Positions 59,155 through 64,000 of a stretch of 64,000 nucleotides of DNA are shown piece by piece; the first letter of the stretch is position 1, and each line of letters begins with the position of its first letter. Source of the stretch: Siphonodentalium dalli (lineage: Eukaryota > Mollusca > Scaphopoda > Gadilida > Siphonodentaliidae); contig CP136067.1 of NCBI GenBank assembly GCA_032622095.1, forward strand, positions 131,629,990 to 131,693,989. Reading direction: 5' to 3'. The position numbers were made by a program, and so were the translations under genes. Under the pieces are notes generated by a model. That model was given only the letters and a program-made list of their open reading frames with translations, was not told the origin of the DNA and searched no databases.

Positions 59155-59847
59155 GTCAAGTCTGTTCGTACTAAAACCTGCTAAGATATTGGGAAAGCGA
59201 AAACTAACATCGGTTTGTTTACGTTTGTTTACGTTTTAAATGAAAGCCGAAGTGTTCCGTAATGTACTCGGCTTCTTTGCCATCAATCGAGTCCAACCAA
59301 CAATCGAATGCACCCTTATTCAAACATCGTGTCCTGTTAATATATTCCATCACTATTATGTGTTTATATTTATTGTAAGTGGTGATATGTTACTTATTAT
59401 TTGAACATTTCTTATTGCGGAACGTCTCGCGATATATATGCAATGTTTAGTTTACAAATTACCCGGTATACGTGATAGAATTAATTAAATTTACGACCAC
59501 GTTGTTTTGTTTGTGTTTACCTTACGATTGCTACAAATATTTTCGACGATATCATTTGAGTTCGCATACTTTTAAAAATATGTCAATACTGCGGTAAATG
59601 TCTCTTTTTACATTAAATTACCTCTTTCAATTGACAACTGATTTGGTGTTCAGAACAAATGTCATGTTTTCTATGAATAAATCCGTTTATTGTCGCAAAT
59701 GCGATACTTGATCACGTTTAATTGTGGTTGTAAATGAGCTGGTCACTAACGCGTAACGCATGTCATACAAGTGGTAAGTTCTCGTACTAAAAGCAGCATT
59801 TCGCTTTTGCAATATCTTAGCTGGTTTTAGTACGAGCAGACTTGGAC
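59155..59847. mobile_element. 693 bp element with ~55 bp inverted ends
   Basis: GTCAAGTCTGTTCGTACTAA and CTGCTAAGATATTGGGAAAG at the left are mirrored at the right by GCAATATCTTAGCTGG and TTTTAGTACGAGCAGACTTG. The interior is AT-rich and non-coding. The flanks are TA-rich and the target duplication is uncertain. Confidence 0.8.
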
Positions 59848-59970
59848 TATATGTATATATTCCATGGATTTCTCGTTTTGCATCCGAAACACAATAGAGG
59901 AAATAATCAGTAGGTTTAAGTGATGCCTGAAAATTTTCAGTCGCTTTAATACAAAAAGTGGCCTATTCAG

Positions 59971-60435
59971 TTAACCCTTTACCCAACAGAACGGCCATGT
60001 GCCAATGCATTCTCTTATATATGCGAGTCGATCATAGGTCGCCACGCATATATAAGAGAATGCATTGGCTTAACACATATTAAAAATGATAAAATTGTCA
60101 AAGAATGTAGAAAAATATTATAAAAAATGTTAAAAAATGTAAGAAAAAATTATAAAATTGTTAAAGAATGTAAGAAAAAATGGTAAAAAGTGTTAAAAGT
60201 TTGTTTTTTTAGGCCAAATGCATTCTCTTATATATGCGAGGCGACATATGGTCGACTCGCATATATAAGAGAATGCATTGGCACAGGGCATAACTGTAAC
60301 CATCGCAATGTGGTCAATGAACCGGTTCCAATGATATCCATATTTGTATGGTGTTATTGAGATAGACCGAAGATATTTTAGGCTGTTGAAGCTTTATTTG
60401 GGCGTTTTTGGCCGTTTTGTTGGGTAAAGGGTTAA
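59971..60435 (+). mobile_element. TTAA-flanked MITE (piggyBac-like), copy 3, most complete
   Basis: TTAACCCTTTACCCAACAGA at the left and TTTTGTTGGGTAAAGGGTTAA at the right, 465 bp. It contains the full palindrome pair (59996-60069, 60213-60288) with AT-rich spacer and the same right-hand 145 bp as copy 1. The flank GTGGCCTATTCAGTTAA occurs on both sides (59958-59974 and 60447-60463), 11 bp beyond the right TTAA. Confidence 0.92.
59996..60288. mobile_element. palindrome-ended element inside copy 3
   Basis: Both palindromes have picked up point changes (CGATCATAGG, CCACGCATAT, GACATATGG). The spacer holds four or five AT-rich units. Confidence 0.9.
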
Positions 60436-61689
60436 CGTGACGTGAAAGTGGCCTATTCAGTTAAACTGCGAATTTGAATCACCAGAACTCATTTTCAAAA
60501 CCACGATGAGTAATTTAATTTCACGATGTGCGGCTTGTTGTGGAAATTACCGGTGTATGTACGTCAGTTAAACCCCCACTTGAGACGCGCTAATCTATAA
60601 ATTGAAACCGTCCCAATTACCAAAATATATCGCCAAACAAAAGCAGTATATTGTGAAAGAGATAGCAATTTACTAATGCAACTTACACACGCGTGACGCG
60701 TTATGTTTTTTTCCGGATCACTCAACTGTTCATAGTATGATAACTAGTTTAACATATCTCTTCCATATCACATGCGATGGGAATTGAATAACAATCGCTC
60801 CAGGGGCCGGGGTATTATGCAACGCATTCTGACTATAAGAAATTCTAATGTTTTCGGCATTGAAGCAGTGAAAATGATTGAATCAGCATGGTTTATTTAC
60901 AGATGTGTGGTGTATATTCTAATTAGTAAGGTTGTTTGGCTCCGATTTTGGGCTCCCGTGGGAACATTATGAACAAATATAGAGACCATGCTCACGAACC
61001 AGTATATGGTCTCTACTTCAGACAAAACAATTTTAGACCCCCCCCCCTGGGGTTGCGACTGGGTGGTCTGATGACGTCACAAAGATGGCCGCCATGATCA
61101 TTTTCTTAAGTTCGCTATTGTTGGATTTCAAGATAAAAAAATTCACAAAGTCTTCGTATACTTGTTGTTGATTTCTGATTCATGATTTCGCTCATACAGT
61201 GGTATCGGGTCGTTTGTTTCAAAACCCAAGTTCCCAAGCCTGATAAATCAGTAAAACCGCAAAAGAAACGAGGATAGACTCTAAGCGGCAAACGATTTAA
61301 CTAAGGTATTATTGACACCTCGTGCAGGTACTCCTGGAAACAATATTCCAGGTTTCTGGAGAAACGCAAAGGACTCCACTGCGTACACAAGAACACAATA
61401 TACCAGTGGTTTGAGTTGATCAGATCACTCTGACTTGGACCCAGTTCAAGTCAAGTATATATTCATTCAGAAAAACAATTTAATCGAGTTAAGGTCTCCA
61501 GCGGATGAGTGACTCAGAATTCTTCCGGCGTCCACGATGCATTACATTTTTCACCAACTATAGATAGGGCCATTTCTCTATTTTATTCATAATGTGACCG
61601 GAACGTCAGAAGAAACCCGAATCACTCAAAACGGGCTCGCATCTGCATGCATCAAACAGACTATATATACATTGAGGACAACAATTTAT
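60436..61689. other. intergenic, no gene seen
   Basis: A run of C near 61039 and no domain-bearing frame. Confidence 0.45.
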
Positions 61690-62345
61690 CTCTTCTAACG
61701 CAGCTGTGATATAAGTCTTTTGCTATTAACCGATTCAATGAAATCTATATTCACTTTTCATTAGTGTATCAAATTTCTGTATGGTTGGCCAGTGAGAGTA
61801 GTATGTTCTCAGATATCGACGTCGTATATCATAGGCCGGACAAACCAGTAGAAAGTGATATTCATTTCCGGCCGCTTTTAGCTGACAACATTTGCACAAT
61901 CTCTTTTTCCTGTCTACGCCTGTATATCTACCTGTCTCATTTCTAAATAGTGAGCACTTATTCTAACTTTCGTCAGAGCTATTCGGAATTTCGGTTGCTT
62001 GAGGGTTGATAAATATGTTTCATATTCGAACAACAACAATTTCAACTTGCCGTAAGTACATCGTTTTGATGAAGAATCTATACAAGCATGCCTTGTTCGT
62101 ATAAACTGGTCGCGTAAACGCGATTTAATTACATTCAAATCAGATACGATACAATCTTTATTATACCACATATATCCTAAACCAAGTTTGTCTAAAGAAG
62201 ACTTCAACAAAAATGTCCAGTTTTTCTACTTACGCGACAAACCAGAATGACAGTCGTTCCGATTCGATTCATATAGATTAGAGAGTAATGGGTTTTGCTC
62301 CTGAATTAAATTAATCCATGCAGTACTTAAAGATTCGATATAATC
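61690..62345 (-). pseudogene. 3' end of a LINE ORF2
   Basis: Minus-strand C-terminal region downstream of the polymerase. It reads AWINLIQEQNPLLSNLYES near 62290, NWTFLLKSSLDKLGLGYMW near 62180-62235 and RLRDQFIRTRHACIDSSSKR near 62070-62130. A frameshift near 61930 is followed by LCKCCQLKAAGNEYHFLLVC, a cysteine/histidine block that usually ends such proteins. At least one stop and one frameshift are present. The polymerase part is absent, as expected for a 5'-truncated LINE. The sister fragment at 63466 has the polymerase of a similar family on the other strand. Confidence 0.75.
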
Positions 62346-62396
62346 GTAATATGTGACCCGCCATATCAAATCCAGTCGGAAGTCGGGAATTTTTTA

Positions 62397-62765
62397 CCCT
62401 GTGCCAATGCATTCTCTTATATATGCGAGTCGATCATAGGTCGCCTCGCATATATAAGAGAATGCATTGGCCTAACAATTTTTTACAATTTTAATAATTT
62501 GTTCTTGTATTCTTTAACTATTTTATAATTTCACCGATACAGAGCCCCAGGCAAACATGAGCAGACGACACTCTTCTATATGCTTCTATATGTGTGTGGG
62601 GCTCCCTGCAGGGTAATGGATGTTTTTTTTATTTTATGTCCTAAACATTGTAAGAAACATTTATTTAAAAAACATGATAAAAATTGTTAGGCCAATGCAT
62701 TCTCTTATATATGCGAGGCGACCTATGATAGACTCGCATATATAAGAGAATGCATTGGCACAGGG
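62397..62765. mobile_element. palindrome-ended element, 369 bp, with internal hairpin
   Basis: Near-copy of 35820-36189, with palindromes at 62397-62472 and 62691-62765 and the GAGCCCCAGGCAAACATGAG block at 62541-62605. The symmetry extends outside it: ATCCAGTCGGAAGTCGGGA on the left is mirrored by TCCCGACTTACGACTGGAT on the right. Confidence 0.92.
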
Positions 62766-63465
62766 TAAAAAAAATCCCGACTTACGACTGGATCGCTCGC
62801 TGTTACTTGTATCACCCTAAAACACTCCAACAATGACGACGGTGTTAGGAATAGCGATCAGCCGCCCTGATATGAGGTCCATGTTAAGTGAAAATAACTT
62901 TCGAATATCTGTGCAAGTTTGTGGGTATGTGGTTTATGTGTGCAGTAAATTGATTCCGCAGTGAGATCTGCACTGTCTTTCCACCACCCATAATCATACA
63001 ATGCCGTGATATGGCTTTGGAGCCATAGACCAAACCATAACCAAAATTTGAATATTTATATATCAAGGCTGATGGCTAGTGTTCATTGCGAATTTCATCA
63101 TGCCTGTTGCCATTTCATTTGTGTTTATACTTGCTACTAGCCTACTGTTTTTAATTACTAACCATTGTAACAAATTCAAATGCCACCTGACTTAAAAGAA
63201 TCATGGACAGAACATTTGTTTCCAGTGACATTCTGGTTTGCTAGTGGGTTGGCGTGTTTATGGATATAACCTAACGGCAATTATAAATGGAACACCAATG
63301 TGCATGTTCAGTGGAGATTACCGCCCATGTCAGCTATATATCAATACAATCAATATATTCGCATGAGAGATACTATATACATGTAGTCCGGACCCACGTC
63401 CCTAATAACTAATACAGCTACAATATCCGCCGGAGATACAGAAGATTCAATTTCAATTAGTCTAG
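62766..63465. other. intergenic, no gene seen
   Basis: No recognised feature. Confidence 0.4.
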
Positions 63466-64000
63466 TCCGAGGTTTGTAATAGTGAAGATCTTAATACCAA
63501 AAGTACAGAGGAAGAAATCCGTCTATGCATTAGTAAGTTGAAAAATAATAAAGCTACATCTGATGATGGCATTCGGAATGAATATGTAAGAGTTTCAGTC
63601 GATAAAATAATGCCAATTTATGTTTGCCTGTTCAATTTAATATTCGATTTTGGTTGCATACCAGATGATTGGTTGATCGGTAACATTCACCCTATATACA
63701 AGAAAAAAGGATCACGAAATGACCCCAATAATTACAGGGGAATCACAATATTGGTTTGGAAAACTATTTACCTCCGTATTAAATAACAGACTAAATCTCT
63801 TTATTGAATCTCGAATTGTATTAAACGATAACCAGGCAGGATTTAGAAAAGGATACTCTACTCTTGATAATTTGTTCACGCTGAGATCATTAAGTGAACT
63901 ATTTCAACTGCACTACAAGAACAAACTTTACGCGGCATTTATTGATCTCGAAAAAGCTTTTGATTTTGTTTGGAGGCAGGGACTTTGGTATAAGATGTCA
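63466..64000 (+). pseudogene. LINE reverse transcriptase, 5'-truncated, runs off the window
   Basis: Open from 63466, with no start codon. It reads LKNNKATSDDGIRNEYV, IPDDWLIGNIHPIYKKKG and DPNNYRGITIL. A small deletion near 63753 shifts the frame, which then reads FGKLFTSVLNNRL, DNQAGFRKGYSTLDNLFTL and LYAAFIDLEKAFDFVWR. These are the fingers and palm blocks up to motif A of an APE-type LINE polymerase; the YxDD part lies beyond position 64000. It is a different family from the LINE at 6700-10488. Confidence 0.85.

Noticed and set aside
1-64000. tRNA, rRNA and snRNA genes
   Set aside because: No cloverleaf with A and B boxes and no conserved rRNA stretch was recognised by eye; a covariance-model scan would be decisive.

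Overview
The window is animal (metazoan) nuclear DNA: AT-rich, intron-containing, gene-poor and packed with transposable elements. The LINE families seen, a degenerate 2A-like motif at the start of one LINE ORF, a K02A2.6-like Ty3/Gypsy element and a secreted PAN-like plus C-type-lectin gene suggest a lophotrochozoan, most likely a mollusc. That taxon is an inference from element and domain style; no species marker is present.

Only one host gene can be assembled with confidence. It is a plus-strand gene of three coding exons (23596-23896, 24369-24563, 43669-43916) for a predicted 247-residue secreted protein: signal peptide, small PAN/apple-like cysteine module, then one C-type lectin-like domain with a QPD motif. 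The splice phases agree at both junctions. Its second intron is about 19.1 kb and has absorbed a Ty3/Gypsy element, several MITEs and a 5.6 kb foldback element. Six copies of a roughly 60 bp unit carrying the 3' splice acceptor lie just before the last exon.

Layout. 0-5 kb: a minisatellite, a 2.8 kb inverted repeat and a TTAA MITE. 5-13.4 kb: two decayed minus-strand LINE ORF1 copies; one is split by a younger plus-strand LINE (6700-10488) bounded by a 13 bp target duplication, and the other copy supplies the empty site. 12-15.5 kb: an inverted duplication, a MITE and a hairpin. 15.5-23.5 kb: intergenic with few features. 23.6-43.9 kb: the lectin gene. 44-53 kb: tandem repeats, a decayed LINE, a long palindrome and a nest of inverted repeats around about 2.7 copies of a 0.9 kb tandem repeat. 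53.2-56.5 kb: a foldback element ending in a fragment with a CXC-type (tesmin/TSO1-like) cysteine-rich tail. 56.8-62.8 kb: MITEs, many with a shared palindrome. 61.7-64 kb: two more LINE fragments, the last running off the window.

The dominant unexplained signal is inverted-repeat DNA. A near-perfect palindrome of about 75 bp recurs through the window. It forms both terminal inverted repeats of a short element (palindromes used as TIRs) whose interior is an AT-rich minisatellite, and it is carried inside two TTAA-flanked MITE families. Around it lie at least ten further, unrelated hairpin or foldback structures.
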